64,000 nt of DNA, taken from assembly GCA_958298945.1 (NCBI GenBank), contig OY282605.1:115130267-115194266 (forward strand), in the 5' to 3' direction. The translations under genes and the position numbers were made by a program. Source of the DNA: Atherix ibis. Its lineage: Eukaryota; Arthropoda; Insecta; Diptera; Athericidae. Positions within the stretch are counted from its first letter, which is position 1; each line of letters begins with the position of its first letter. Below are positions 11,781 through 24,724 of the stretch, piece after piece. The notes under the pieces were generated by a model that saw only the letters and a program-made list of their open reading frames with translations, was not told the origin of the DNA and made no database searches.

Positions 11781-14680
11781 AAAACAACAGCTTAGAAAAG
11801 CTTAAGTAAATTTAAAAAATAAATGTAAATTGGTAATTTCTATTTTAATAACATCAAATAAATGAAAATATATAATTTACAGCCAACAGATTCATTTTTG
11901 AAGAAATTATGGATTATACACAAATAATTCTCTACAGTCAGAAGCTTATATCCAATAGTCATAAATAAATTATAATATAAAAATTGTATTCTAAATAACA
12001 TATACTCAAATATATATTCGTATATTGAAAAGGGTTTAAAAATGAAGAATCTAACAAAAGAAAAATTATGGTCATCTATTTTCAACAATATCTAATAGTC
12101 CTTTTATGTCGTAATACTTCAATCACCAATTTATTTATCCCTGACCTACTTAAACAATTCAACCAAACGTAATTTTCCTAAAAAGAGAATCACAGGTTTT
12201 TTTTATTATTAAGAATTTCACAGTAGATAATTTTTTTATTTGCTTTAAAAGGAAGGAATGTGAATTATTGAAGAAGATCAGATAAAGAAAATTTCTTTAT
12301 TAACTTTTCAATATTTTCACCTAACAGAATAGGTCCTTTATTATTATTATACGATTTTATATCCTGTGATTACTCATATATTTATAGTCTCTTTTTTAGT
12401 TGCAGTTCATAACTAAAAAAATATTTTTATAAAATTGTAGTCAAAGATAAAAAAAGGAGTAGTTCTTAGAATTAGATTTGTACAATATATCTTATCTAAA
12501 TACCGACGAGTATAAATATATTGTATGTATATGGTCAAGAAACAAATTTTTAAGTTATTTCTCTGGTTACTCGTATATACGAGTATACCATATGCCCATA
12601 TAACTAGGTGTACGATAATAATAAAAAAGGAATTTTCTTTATTAAAAGAATTCACAGAATGTTATTGTGGCGATTTTTATTATTATTACAAGTATTTTTT
12701 TTCTTCTTGTTCGAATTTATTGTATTAAATAGTAAGAATTCTTTTTAGATACAATTCTTATATACACATAGATGAAAACTTAGAAATAAAATGACCAGAT
12801 AAAAGAAATAACCGCACTCGATTAGGTAATGAACTTTATTTTAGTGTTAAAATTTTTTCCGGAAAGTAATTCTAGGCGAAAGGTTTCATTTAAGCTCAAA
12901 TCACATTTCGAAATTTAATTCAATTAAGGATGAAAACATTGAAAATAGTATGAATTCCGATAGCAATAGAAATTTTTCACAAAATCGTCATAGTTGAATA
13001 CATTTTTCAAATTCAACTAATCTTATTAGTTTTTTTTCTAGCTATTTTCTTTATATTAACACAACGAGGTGGTGCACATAATTTTATATATAAATATAAG
13101 TCATACAGCTACGAGTATATCCTTGCACGCACAGATATAGATATATCCTTTTGTGATGTGTACTCAGACAGGCACTATGTGCATTACAAATATGTGGTGT
13201 AAAATAACATCACAAAATGGCAAATGAATAGTACACATCGCACTTTGAAAATTCTACGTTTTCAATAGTCGCCATTTTGTTTTCATTAAATGTGTATGCC
13301 GCTATCTTCACACAGATACTTTTGATTGTCATTTTTTATATGATAATTACTTAGATTATATAAGAACTAGATAGGCGTCTACACAACAATTGTAGTACAA
13401 TTTTGTTGGCAATACATTCGTAGAACTCACAAACATGCAAAATAACAGAAACGGCGTAAATCATTGGGGGCCAATTTTAAACTTCAGTATGCGGCAATTG
13501 AAGCGGTTCATTTAAAACCATTTTGATATGTGATGTCATTTATGCGTAAACAAATAGTTTTTTTTTAATATTCTGGATTTTGTTGTTTGAAAGAATTAGT
13601 TTTGGAAATTTGCAAAAAAACACAGTTCTATTTTAAAATATTATTTATTTATTTATTATATATGTTCATGTTATTTATTTCACTATATATTATTTATTAG
13701 AAACGAATTCTAAAGTTGAAGATAACCTATTATTCACAAATAAAAATCCATTCCAAATTAGCAAAACGAATTAAATGAATGAATGTGATATTATGTTGAA
13801 GTTTAAACCACACCGCAACTTAGTAAATATAAATTTTAATGTTAAACAATATTGAAATCTTCTTTAGAATATTACATCAAGTTCTTAATTAAATATAAGT
13901 TAATCGTATACAACATGATAGCAAATGCTTTAAAACTAAATTACAATGTAGAAAATTTAATTATCAAACTAAAAAAGTACAAATGAAAAAAATTTATTTA
14001 AATAATAAGCCTACCTAATATACTTTATTTATTTTAACACAATAAAAACAGCAATTGAAAACCGACTGAAAAATTCGTTCCGTTAAATTTTCTTACACAC
14101 ACTTTACATACACCGGCACTGAACTATTTTCTGGTAAACATTGGAACTGTAAATATCACATTTGTTTACATTTTTACTTTTTAACCACATTTTGGAAAGT
14201 GAAAATATATCACTTAAAGCCATTTAGGCACATCATAAACTAAATTTTTGTTAATTTATGTAGTATAAAATGAAGATGTCACCTTACCGAAAGATAGAAA
14301 TTCCCGAATTAAAAGCAACCTTTTGTAAAACACTTCATTTTCTAAAATAAAAACTTCCTATTAAATGTTATCAATTATATACATAACTATTTATATATAT
14401 ACTTACTTTTTCGTAAATACTTCAAAATAGATAAAAACTACACTTTCCGATAAGTCCCAAAATAACCACTTGAAAAATGACAAGAGAACGCAAATATTTC
14501 GGTATGCTACCACTTTCATGGAGAATGGCGTTTTTTTAAACTCTCCGAAAGTTTACAAAATTGATACACTTCATATTTGATTAACAAAATAAATATTAAA
14601 CCAAAAATACAATTGCATTTAATACCAGAAGATTGGAAAAAAATAAATGTTGCCTTCTGTCGTATTTAATTATATTTTTG
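11781..14680. other. AT-rich DNA, nothing recognised
   Basis: Long block without transposase motifs. Short ORFs at 11840-12088 and 12413-12728 are A/T-driven and uncoupled from any splice pattern. Confidence 0.55.
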
Positions 14681-14795
14681 TTTGGAACTCAATAAATTTC
14701 TATTACGAAAACTAGATGTCAGTGGGTGTCATGTTTACATAAAAAAATCTACACAAAAATATGCAAGCGTTACAATTTCTCGCCGCTTCTGTAAT
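14681..14795 (+). repeat. 115-base dispersed repeat, copy 1
   Basis: Aligns without gaps to 48051-48165 at about 90% identity (TTTGGAA.TCAATAAATTTC, ACTAGATGTCAGTGGGTGTCAT, ATGCAAGC). A further partial match is at 48255-48295. Family unknown. Confidence 0.8.
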
Positions 14796-16084
14796 AATTA
14801 TGCTAGAAAATTGTGTATACATATACTGAAATCGAACGTTCAGGTATTCTTTAATCTAAGTTTAAATACCTGATAAATTTTTTTTTGATTTTTTTAAAAA
14901 AATAAAATAAATTTGGTTATTTTTTTTTGTTGAATACTTTTACAATTATTTTTTTAAAGATAAATATTTATATAAATATTTTTTTTGCGACAATATTAAA
15001 AATTATTAAATTTTAATTGTAAAAAGAGCAAATTGAAAAGCAACATTTTTTTGTAGAAATAATTCGATTAAATATTTTTAATTAGGTTTTTTGTGGAGGA
15101 GGGGGGGTAAATTCGTTATAGCAGTTACGCCAGTTAAATAGATAATTTACTTTCAATGTTTTTTAAATATTTAATTTATCTAAAATGAATGTAGTAAATT
15201 TATTTTTTAAATAAATAATGGAATATTCAGTATTTGCGTCTTCGATTAAAAATGCTTTTAAAACCATAAAAATATATTACTACATAGTTTTGTGTATATA
15301 TTTTTAATATATTATATTTCGGTATATTGGACCATTTTATGGTATAGATTTTATAACGGAACCTTATTTATATCTGGGACTATATTGTTCTGAGTAAAAT
15401 CTAGTTTATATAATATTAGTATAAAAGTGAGGCATCATTAACTGATAGTGCTTTTATGGTTGATTAGTTGTTTGTTACGATAATTTTGTTTCGTAAACTT
15501 TTAGTATGTATTAAAGAGTAGAAGAAGAATTTGTGCATGCGGTAGTATGAATGGGAATTAATTTTTACCATATCGTCGTATCTGAGCACGTATCCGGATC
15601 CGGCGGAAATGCATTTTCAACCAAACGAAATTAATTTAGTCTAAAAACTAGGTTAATTGTTCTATTTTTACACAAGATTAACAAACTAATTTATTAAATT
15701 GAATTGAATAAATTGGACAATAATAATATTGTACCTTTTGTGGAAGGTAATATTCTTATTTCGATTATTCTATCTTTTTGTATATATTTTTTCTTTGAAA
15801 TTGAAAATAAATAACCATTTTTCTATTAGTTCTTTCTTAGAAATACATTGAAATTCGAATATTGAATGACTTTTGAATTGGTATTACAGTTGGCGAGTCA
15901 CTGTTAATCGTATGAGTTTTGATAAGGTCATTTTATTCACTTGTCTTTATTTAATATTTAAAAAAATTGTGAGTATTTAAATTTTCCAAATGTGAAACCG
16001 TCGACAATTATAATACCGATTTAAGAATGTCAATGAAAAGTGAGTCAGTCAATCAATTTTAATAAGTTTAATTGTACGAGGTGT
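14796..16084. other. AT-rich DNA, nothing recognised
   Basis: Contains a short G-rich tract (GGAGGAGGGGGGGTAAA near 15096). No coding signal. Confidence 0.55.
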
Positions 16085-16546
16085 GGTAGAAAAATAATGA
16101 CAATGGCATCACTGAGAGCGATCTGAGACTTCTTCTCTGCAACATTGCTTTTTGTTGATACAAGTTTCAACCTCGTTCGGTAACTACGCGACTCCACAAA
16201 ATGTGATAAGTGAAGTTGCGTTTTTGTATCGACTTACGTAAAGTTGCAATGAACAGTTTGGAAGGCCAGGCAGTGGAACACGAATCACTACAGAAATTTT
16301 TAAAAGGTGTGGAAAAAGTGGTTTTTTTTTTGGCATTAGATCGGACATTAGAGATATTTGGATGCTCCAGCTTGACAAGGGCCATCTCTATTAGTGAGTT
16401 TTGGTCGGGAAAAGAGATTTCTATGGTTTCTGAGCCTAAACTTATTTCGTGTGACTTTGTTTTGTCCCAAAACTATTTAGAAGGTGATGGCGATAACATA
16501 CAGAGTGTAACCTAGGAGCTAACAACAAATACAGTTGAAGTTTATC
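16085..16546 (+). mobile_element. Possible mariner-like fragment
   Basis: ACGAGGTGTGGTAGAAAAATAATGA at about 16078-16102 resembles the start of some mariner terminal repeats, and compare ACGAGGTGTGACAGAAATATT at 55605. KLRFCIDLRKVA near 16211 vaguely resembles the IKFCVKLGK opening of mariner transposases. No catalytic block follows. Weak call. Confidence 0.35.
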
Positions 16547-17135
16547 AGCACTGTTAGAAAGACTGTAAAGCCAATGTAAAGCTGTCGAAGGAACTACATT
16601 AAAGGGGATAACGCTAATGACAAAATAAAATGAAATTCTTCTAGGCTTGCTGAATCAAAGAAGTCCACACGCCTTGGCTTTGCGCTGCGGTCTTCCAGTT
16701 CGACACTCCTAGCATTTTTTGGGCATCCTGGATAATGCCATTACTTCACCAGGGCCTACCTCGTGTTCTAGGATCACAAATGGAGTCACTATAGACTTTC
16801 CGGGCTCACCGCAGCATATTTACATTAATTTGATCCTTGAGGATCTCGTCGTTAAATAGGCTCCGGAATCGTCCATTCTCATATAGGGTTTTTTTTTGCT
16901 AAAAACCCAAGTTTCCGAAGAATACATGACGACTGGCCAGACTAGTGTCGTGTACAGCGCAAGCTTCGATATTATGGTCAGCATTTTTGCGCGAAATAAT
17001 TTAGACGGACTGAAAATAAGCGACTCTTGACCACAAATAGGAAAATCTTCTATCTGTGTGCAACTAGTGCTAATTAGTTTTGTTTTCGACGCTGACACTG
17101 CCAGCATGTATTTTATTTTGCCTTAATTTATGTGA
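16547..17135 (-). mobile_element. Non-LTR retrotransposon fragment, duplicated copy 1
   Basis: Minus-strand reading gives KLALYTTLVWPVVMYSSETW, the C-terminal TLYRTLIRPVLLYGSETW region that follows the reverse transcriptase core in several insect non-LTR elements. It is followed downstream by fragments of the MDDxxLxRKV ... RRRGRP tail. The frame is broken. The 589 bases are identical to 17509-18097. Confidence 0.75.
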
Positions 17136-17508
17136 TTTTGCCTTAATTTATGCCAATTGACATTACAAAATCTCCTGGGAAGTTTTCGCACAATAAAGCC
17201 AAAATTCGTCGTTTTGTGTAGTTTGTGGCATCGTTTTGTTAAAACCACATAAGGTACAGATTCAAATAATCGAGTTGAGGTTAAAAAAAATCAATTATCA
17301 TACGGCGATTGCGCTCAAAATCGACCGTAATTGTCGTTTCTTTTTCATTTTCAAAGAAACATGGGCCAATTGCACCTACACAACAAAAAGCACACCAGAC
17401 GCGTACTTTTTTGCGGATACAATGGCTTTCCTACAGTTACTTGTGGGTTTTCAGGGTCTTTTATATAACGCAATTTTAAAAACTGGCATATCTACCGATT
17501 GAGAAATG
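17136..17508 (-). mobile_element. DD41D mariner fragment between the two identical repeats
   Basis: Begins GCCAATTGACATTACAAAATCTCCTGGGAAGTTTTCGCAC and ends CTACCGATTGAGAAATGAG, the reverse of the region from the FSDEAHF block to after the second Asp. It is nearly identical to 20553-20945, which retains more of the element. Confidence 0.8.
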
Positions 17509-18300
17509 AGCACTGTTAGAAAGACTGTAAAGCCAATGTAAAGCTGTCGAAGGAACTACATTAAAGGGGATAACGCTAATGACAAAATAAAATGAAATTC
17601 TTCTAGGCTTGCTGAATCAAAGAAGTCCACACGCCTTGGCTTTGCGCTGCGGTCTTCCAGTTCGACACTCCTAGCATTTTTTGGGCATCCTGGATAATGC
17701 CATTACTTCACCAGGGCCTACCTCGTGTTCTAGGATCACAAATGGAGTCACTATAGACTTTCCGGGCTCACCGCAGCATATTTACATTAATTTGATCCTT
17801 GAGGATCTCGTCGTTAAATAGGCTCCGGAATCGTCCATTCTCATATAGGGTTTTTTTTTGCTAAAAACCCAAGTTTCCGAAGAATACATGACGACTGGCC
17901 AGACTAGTGTCGTGTACAGCGCAAGCTTCGATATTATGGTCAGCATTTTTGCGCGAAATAATTTAGACGGACTGAAAATAAGCGACTCTTGACCACAAAT
18001 AGGAAAATCTTCTATCTGTGTGCAACTAGTGCTAATTAGTTTTGTTTTCGACGCTGACACTGCCAGCATGTATTTTATTTTGCCTTAATTTATGTGAAGG
18101 CCAAGATTTTTTTTCCCGAAGATGCAAAAGGTTGGGAAGACTTACCGGAGACCATTATGGATGTTAAATGTCTCAGAAATTAATTCGGTTTCTTTTATTT
18201 TTCCTCTCACACTAGTCATAGTCAGCCTAGTCAGTCGAATCAATTTTTCTCAGACGCCAAACTCTCTCAAGGATGTCTATAGTAAAAGTCAAAATAGGCT
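17509..18300 (-). mobile_element. Non-LTR retrotransposon fragment, duplicated copy 2 plus upstream sequence
   Basis: 17509-18097 is identical to 16547-17135, homopolymers included. 18098-18300 continues the same element. CTCACACTAGTCATAGTCAGCCTAGTCAG near 18206 has a counterpart at 53059-53088, in a second fragment of the same type. No intact frame. Confidence 0.75.
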
Positions 18301-20363
18301 CATTGAAACAAAAAAAAAACAGGCAATAAAATTAAATTATTGCAAAAATAAAAACAGGCTCAATTCATTTCTGCCACATCTTCTATTTATAAAAGATGTT
18401 GGCCAGAAGCTACAGAAGTTTTGTTAAAATTTCTTTAATACTCGAACATATAAAAATAGTAGTATTTATTTTTAATTTCACCCACAGTAAAAAAAAAAAA
18501 ATAATTTTTTCATAGGATTTCATTTGATTTATAATAAAATATCTTTTATAATAATATCCTTGCAATAATACGACCCCAAACATAAAATAAAATATTAGAA
18601 ACTTAAATATGAGTTTGGCAAAATTACCTTTAAATCTTTAATATGAGGTATGCTCGTTTGTATGAATTCAATTTCCATGGGAAATTCGCTCACTTTTTAA
18701 TCAAATATATTCAATTTTATAATTGAATATATTTAAAAATTTCTTTTGAGTATTTTATTTTCTTCTCTATAGTTTTTTGTTTTTGATAAAAAATTTATTC
18801 AACATTTTCAACATTGATTTTTATTTAAATGCAAATAAATTGGAATAGAAGAGAAAGTCTATTTGGTCTTCAGTTTTATTTTACAAATAATTTAACGATG
18901 AGGAGAAAAATGGGCTTTCGAACGTATTCATTATAAGTTTTTTTTATGAATAAATTAGAAGTTATAATTAGTAAAAGTTAGTCAAGATATTATAGAAATA
19001 TAATTATGGATATCATGGTAAACTTTTCTTATAATTAATTTTATTTATTTCTTTAATTTCATTTAATAGAATAAGTTCTTGGCAAAGTTTAATAATTTGA
19101 CTATTTGTAAATTCTGAGTGGTTTCTTAAAAAGTTATAAATTTTTTTCTTCGTTTCTTTAAAAGTTATAATTTAATTATGTGAATTTTTGAGAGGTCTTT
19201 TTTTATTGTTAATTTACGTCGAGTTCGCCAAATTCCTCCACGTTGTAATTATTTTTCTGTTGAAATCCATACAGTTAAACTAGGATCTGCATGGGAAGTC
19301 TACAATAGCTCAGTCTAACCTTATTAATTCATAGAGTAGCATAGAGTGGCTGTATTTTTTTTTGGTAAATCATTATAAAATCAATGGGATAAATAATAAT
19401 AGCAAAAGCTCTACCACATTTTTGAAAATAATAGACCTTTTTCGAAAATCATTTATTTTTTGAATAAACGTAAATACGAATAAATTCAATTAATATTCAA
19501 TATTAAAAAAAAAATAACTAAATTTTCTAACCTTGTTTAATTAAAAATATACCTGATTAAAATAAAAAAACCTCATTATTCATTTATAATTAAATATAGC
19601 TTATATTATTCGCAAATTTATTTCCAATACGTTTTAAAGTTCGAAGGGTCTCTATTCTAGCGTCTTTCATAATTGCGAATGTATTTTGATTTTCCATTTT
19701 GTCAGCGATTGACGGTTTTCCCTATCCTGTTCTTCTATAATATATGGTTATGTCGTTTGAGAAAAGAATAACAGGAAGGAGTGTTTATTATATACGCAGG
19801 CAAAAATAGTCCGAACAGCGCCAATGTTGTTGAACTAAAGCATGATCTAATTACGCAAGGTTGCAAAGTTAGTAAAGTTTAGCACCAATTCGAACTAGAT
19901 TCGAAATTAATTTACACAACTTTTGAAATTTTCGTTTATAGCAAATCAATATTTATTTACCAAAATTTTAATATTGTGTATTATCGTTAAACTGGTTGAG
20001 TTTCGAAGTACATAAATAAAATGCTTACTTCTAAATGTCAACAAATGCTTATTATTGCAATGAATAAAAGAGCAGTGCCATCTGTTAGTTAATTAAATAA
20101 TGTTGAAATATTAAAAAGTTTTGTAATTTCAATGGTTTTTGTTGTTGCAATTTTTATAATCAAAAAAATTTCACTCAAAAAGGACGTTTATGTGAATGTT
20201 AAAACTTATTGCATTTGTGCTTCGGCAAATAAAGTTAAATGAAACACATTTTAAATTCAGTTTTTGATGAAATTTTTATTTGATTATATTTTATAAATTT
20301 TGCAATTATGTAATAAATATAAAATTATTCAAATGTCAGCACTGAGACCTGAGACTGCTTGCA
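18301..20363. other. AT-rich DNA, nothing recognised
   Basis: No transposase, splice-linked exon or RNA gene recognised. Confidence 0.55.
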
Positions 20364-20396
20364 GAAAAAGTCCTTTAATTTTTAAAGGACTTTTTC
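20364..20396. repeat. Short perfect hairpin
   Basis: Arms GAAAAAGTCCTTTA (20364-20377) and TAAAGGACTTTTTC (20383-20396) around a 5-base loop ATTTT. Close to the 3' side of the DD41D fragment that follows. Confidence 0.85.
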
Positions 20397-20399
20397 ATA

Positions 20400-21062
20400 C
20401 ATTTCGATATATATTTCATCAATTACTTAAAGGATGTTAGTTTTTAAATGTTTCCATAGTTTGAGAACTGTCTGTGTAAAGAGGATTTTTCGCGAAGGCC
20501 GACTAGAAAAATACCAACTTATTTGGCGTCAAATTACACGATCTTTTAAAGCCAATTGACATTACAAAATCTCCTGGGAAGTTTTCGCACAATAAAGCCG
20601 AAATTCGTCTTTTTGTGTAATTTGTGGCATCGTTTTGTTAAAACCACATAAGGTACAGATTCAAATAATCGAGTTGAGGCCAAAAAAAAATCAATTATCA
20701 TACGGCGATTGCGCTCAAAATCGACCGTAATGGTCGCTGCTTTTTCATTTTCAAAGAAATACGGGCCAATTGCACCTTTACAATAATTCCCCGTAACGGT
20801 CGCTTCTTTTTCATTTTCCAAGAAATATGGGCAAATTGCACCTTCACAACAAAAATCACACCAGACGCGTACTTTTTGCGGATACAATGGCTTTCCTTCA
20901 GTTACTTGTGGGTTTTCAGTCAATCTACCGATTGAGAAATGAGCCTTATCACTGAAAAATGACAAATCTTCAACTAAGATATATTTATATGCTTGACAGC
21001 TGTCAAATTACAGGGTCGTACTTTCCAAACAGCAAAAAGGATAGAATATTTTATGTGAATTT
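20400..21062 (-). mobile_element. DD41D mariner fragment
   Basis: Minus-strand ORF 20546-20965 begins FFSDKAHFSIG, the first-Asp block, and continues NPQVTEGKPLYPQKVRVWC and GAIGPYFFENEKAATITV. The GAICPYFLENEKEATVTGNY block is present twice in tandem, a small internal duplication. GTCAAATTACACGATCTTTT near 20528 is the reverse of the SCDLT region. The end has GACAGCTGTCAAATTACAGG then TACTTTCCAAACAGCAAAAAGG near 20996-21050. Confidence 0.82.
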
Positions 21063-22615
21063 TTTTGAACGATTTTTGATGTGAACGATATATTTTTGAC
21101 AACTTTTCCCAATATTTTCTTCTATACTCTATGTTTCTGATGACCCTTGTCAAAAGTTGGAAACTTTAAACAAAATAAGCTAAACTAATAGGCAAAGTCC
21201 ATTACAGAATTTCTCCTGAATATTTTTATTGACAATTAATTTTATACCCAAGAGTAAAAATGAATGTCCTTTTTTAAAAATGGGTTTTTTTCCTTCTATT
21301 TCTAAAGAATATATCTATATATATATATAATACTACTCTGAATAGTCGCTTCAGATTAAATGAATCTTTTCGAAATTTAAGACCAGAGGGACTTATCTTT
21401 TACCAAATCTCGTATCTATTTATATAAACTATATTTACATAAAGACAAAAAAAAATTATTTCAAAGAAAGTCATATTAAGAGAACCTTTTAATGTGCAAA
21501 TGCGATTAAGATTTATATAATCTGAGAAATCTAGAAATGAAATGTTTACCTAAAAGGCGGATTAAGCTTTTTGCATGAGTGATAATTTATTTTAAGACAA
21601 TTTTTTTATTATAAATGTGTAAGTGGGGGATGTGAAATCCAGCTACTAAACAAATATATAATCTTGAACATATATTTTTATATGTTTGATTTTTGGAAAA
21701 ATTTCTGATTACATATGTGTAGATAGATACTCGGCCATAGATACTTATATTGTATATATACAAGTAGAATAGGTAGTTAGTTCTAAGAACGTGTTTTCCC
21801 ATGATATTTTTATAGTTATTCAATATAAATGTGGTTTTCATAAGAAAAGCAAAGCTAATATACGTGTATCCACAGTTGGGATATAAATACGAATATGTAT
21901 ATAAAAAAATCTGAGTGTTTGCTGCATAATATAATATATAAAATGGTATTGTGTGTGGGTGGATTGAAAAAGTTACGAAACAGAGTGAAATTCTTGTTTT
22001 TTTTCAACCTAAAGCTTAAAGGTCTTTGAAGCGATGAAGCATACGTACAGTCTGTCCTTGTTTCTTTTAGCTTAGTAAACTTGAACATTCATTCCGAATA
22101 TGGTGTTTGATGTTTTATAAAAAAGTATACATAAAGCCATAAGTATAATCATAAATAGTTCATTGGCAAATATCCAAATGACTATTTTCTATATGAGTTC
22201 TGAGCAAGTATTCCCCTTCTTTCAAAAAGAAGTTTATCGATTTTTTTAAGCTGGTAATGAACCAGATACGGATGCTTTTACTTCATGTTTATTATAAAAA
22301 ATTTCAACACATTGCAATATTATTTAAAAAAAATCTTAAGAAATTAGTTATATCATGAATGACAGACAGAAATCTTATTTGCAATTTGTATAAAAGGACA
22401 CATCGATACAATGATGTGAGTGCTTGTTTGATAGACAAATTTTTAAACTAAAATTCGTTTACGTATGCTTCCTGATATATTCGTATCACTGCTAAAGTCA
22501 AGACGTTTTTCGCATATACAAATTTTATAACCAATTTCTGAAAATAATTCAATCTTACTTCCTTATTTTAATTACGACTAAATGTGCTATTAGAAAATTC
22601 AACTTATGTTTCTAT
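21063..22615. other. AT-rich DNA, nothing recognised
   Basis: Includes a short TA repeat near 21308-21330. The minus-strand ORFs at 21587-21841 and 21855-22088 show no motif. Confidence 0.55.
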
Positions 22616-23190
22616 TTGGACAGCGACAAAAAGTCTTCCTTCTTACAAGGGTACGAATGACCCATTACAAAAAATTGACGAAAGTTGGGTCCAAAACCGA
22701 CAAACAGATTACATCTAACATTTTACTATAACTTTCCAAAAAAGGAATCACATTTATAACAGTATCCTTCGCATTACGGATTTTCCCTCAATATGGAAAC
22801 TCCCAATTGTTGGAAATAATTTCTAAGCCTAATAAATCCGTGCACCTATCCTCTTCAAAGCCCTCAATAAGCTTACTTCCAATCCTAGCTAAAGTTTTTT
22901 AAGAAATTAGTTCTAACACGAGTCTTGAATCTTCCAACAAAATTGCGCATCTTTAGTTCGGCTTTAGAGCAGAATATTCCACTATCCAAACATTCCATTG
23001 CATTTCGAGTTAAGGGCAGAACATTCCACTATCTAATAAAGACAGCGTGTCGTAGATTACATTGCTACGTCCTTTAAGAGGAAAGAATACTGTCCAGATG
23101 TGTTTCTAGATATATCGCTTTCATTTGCCCAAGTCAGGTACTCTAGCTTATTCTGGGGACTGAAAGGATTCTCTCGCACCACTTTAAATA
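22616..23190 (+). mobile_element. Jockey-like non-LTR reverse transcriptase, 5' part
   Basis: In broken frames the plus strand gives SISLLPILAKVF (the RPISLLP motif), then FGFRAEYSTIQTFHCI (FGFRxxxST), then RGKEYCPDVFLDISLSFAQV (xxxAVFLDISKAFDxV) and LFWGLKGF. These are consecutive landmarks of the jockey-clade RT. Read-through stops near 23190, where other sequence intervenes; the continuation is at 24745. Confidence 0.7.
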
Positions 23191-23259
23191 GGTACGCTCT
23201 ATCTTTGACAGTCTATTACTTTGACGTTTCGGCGCTGTCATTCTTTTCCGACAACTATG

Positions 23260-23815
23260 CGATTTAACAACGCGTCGAGAAGTGAAAATTTATTTGGTGA
23301 AAAAATTATCTTTAGCGACCACACGCACATTTACCTAAATGACTACGTGAACTGGCAGAATTGTTGGATCTGAGACGAAAAGTTACAGGATCTTCCTTTG
23401 CATCCAGAATATTTTACTGTATGTTATGAATTTTGGTCAGGCGGCATAATGGGGTCGGATTGCTTTCGAAATGAGGTTGATGCGACGGTAACTGCCAATT
23501 ACGAGAGGCATCGAGCGATGGTAACAGATTTCCAGGATTTTTGACCTCAGTTTGGGCTACGTCTCCTCCAATAAACTGACAACACTTTCCGTGCTGAAGA
23601 ACAACATCATTTAAGACATCAGTGAGATCAGCCTAATTTATGCAGAGGTGTCACCCAAAATTCTGCGAGATTTAACACCAATAAAGAGTCTGTGGAGGAG
23701 GTAGAGTCTGCGGGTTCTCTTTTTTGGATTGGATACTTCTGGTACCTTTCGGAATACCTCGTCCGAACAAATCCGTGGAGACCATTTAAACGCTGTTATT
23801 TTTAATAGCGCCATA
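23260..23815 (+). mobile_element. DD41D mariner fragment inside the jockey element
   Basis: Plus-strand reading gives MRFNNASRSENLFGEKIIFS, then HTHIYLNDYVNWQNCWI (the DEAHFHLxGYVNKQNCRIW block; DEAH reads DHTH), LPLHPEYFTVCYEFWSGGIM, and NEVDATVTANYERHRAMVTD. A stop follows and the rest is scrambled. No ends recognised. Confidence 0.7.
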
Positions 23816-23822
23816 GCTCATA

Positions 23823-24718
23823 CGAGGTCTGATTAAAAAGTATCGCGAATTTTGAATTTCCGCGGGTTACGTATATTCGATTTTTAATTTGTTTGTGGCG
23901 TTATGTTGGTATCTCTCACTTATGCCGACAAGTTCGGTCATTTTAATTGATCAGTTAATTTTTGACAGCTGCTTTGCTTGCACGTGTTTTGGCTTGTCTT
24001 CGATTTTTGCCCATTTTTGACAAAAACAGCATCGCATTAACATTGCTAAGGAGCTGCTGGACTCTGTCCGCGACAACCCAAATTTGCTGCAGAGGGTCAT
24101 AACTGGTGACGGATCATGGGTTTATGGTTATCACGTGGAAACCAAAGCTCAATCATCCCAATGGAAGCGGCCGCACGAGTCAAGACCGAAAAAGGCGCTC
24201 CAAGTTCGAGCGAATGTGAAGGTTTTGCTTACAGTTTTCTTCGGTTGCAGGGGCTTGGTGCATCATGAGTTTTGTCACAGGGTAGAACGGTGAATAAGGA
24301 ATATTACCTGCAAGTTATGCGCAATTGCACGCAGCAATCCGCCAGAAACGCCCGGATTTGTGGAAGAAAAAAATTGGCTTTTGCCATTTTCGGCACAAAA
24401 AAAACACTAATAATGCCGCAGCCACCGTATTCCCCAGTTCTGGCACCCTGTGACTTTTTCTTGTTCCCGAAACTGAAGAACCCGATGAAAGAACGACGCT
24501 ATGCTACGATTGAGGAAATAAAGACGGCATCGAAGGAGGAACTGAACAAGATCACAAAAAATGATTTTTTGAAGTGCTTCGAGGATAGGAAAAAAAATTG
24601 GCACAAGTATATAATATCTGGTAGAGATTACTTTAAAGGGGACAAAATAGATATTCATATAAAAATAAATAAATTTTGAAAAAACACAAAATTCGCGATA
24701 CTTTTTGAACAGACCTCG
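23823..24718 (+). mobile_element. Family-2 DD34D mariner, 24-kb copy (both shared deletions)
   Basis: TA on both sides (23821-23822 and 24719-24720). Ends CGAGGTCTGATTAAAAAG and CTTTTTGAACAGACCTCG. 896 bases. The N-terminus is missing: sequence passes from TCGATTTTTGCCCATT directly to GACAAAAACAGCATCGCATT near 24016. The first Asp is kept (RVITGDGSWVYGY, near 24100). The second-Asp block is gone: KLAFAIFGTKK stands where HHDNAPAHxSLLVREFLAKN should be. The third region reads SPVLAPCDFFLFPKLKN. Inactive, but its ends look mobilisable. Confidence 0.9.
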
Positions 24719-24724
24719 TATACA

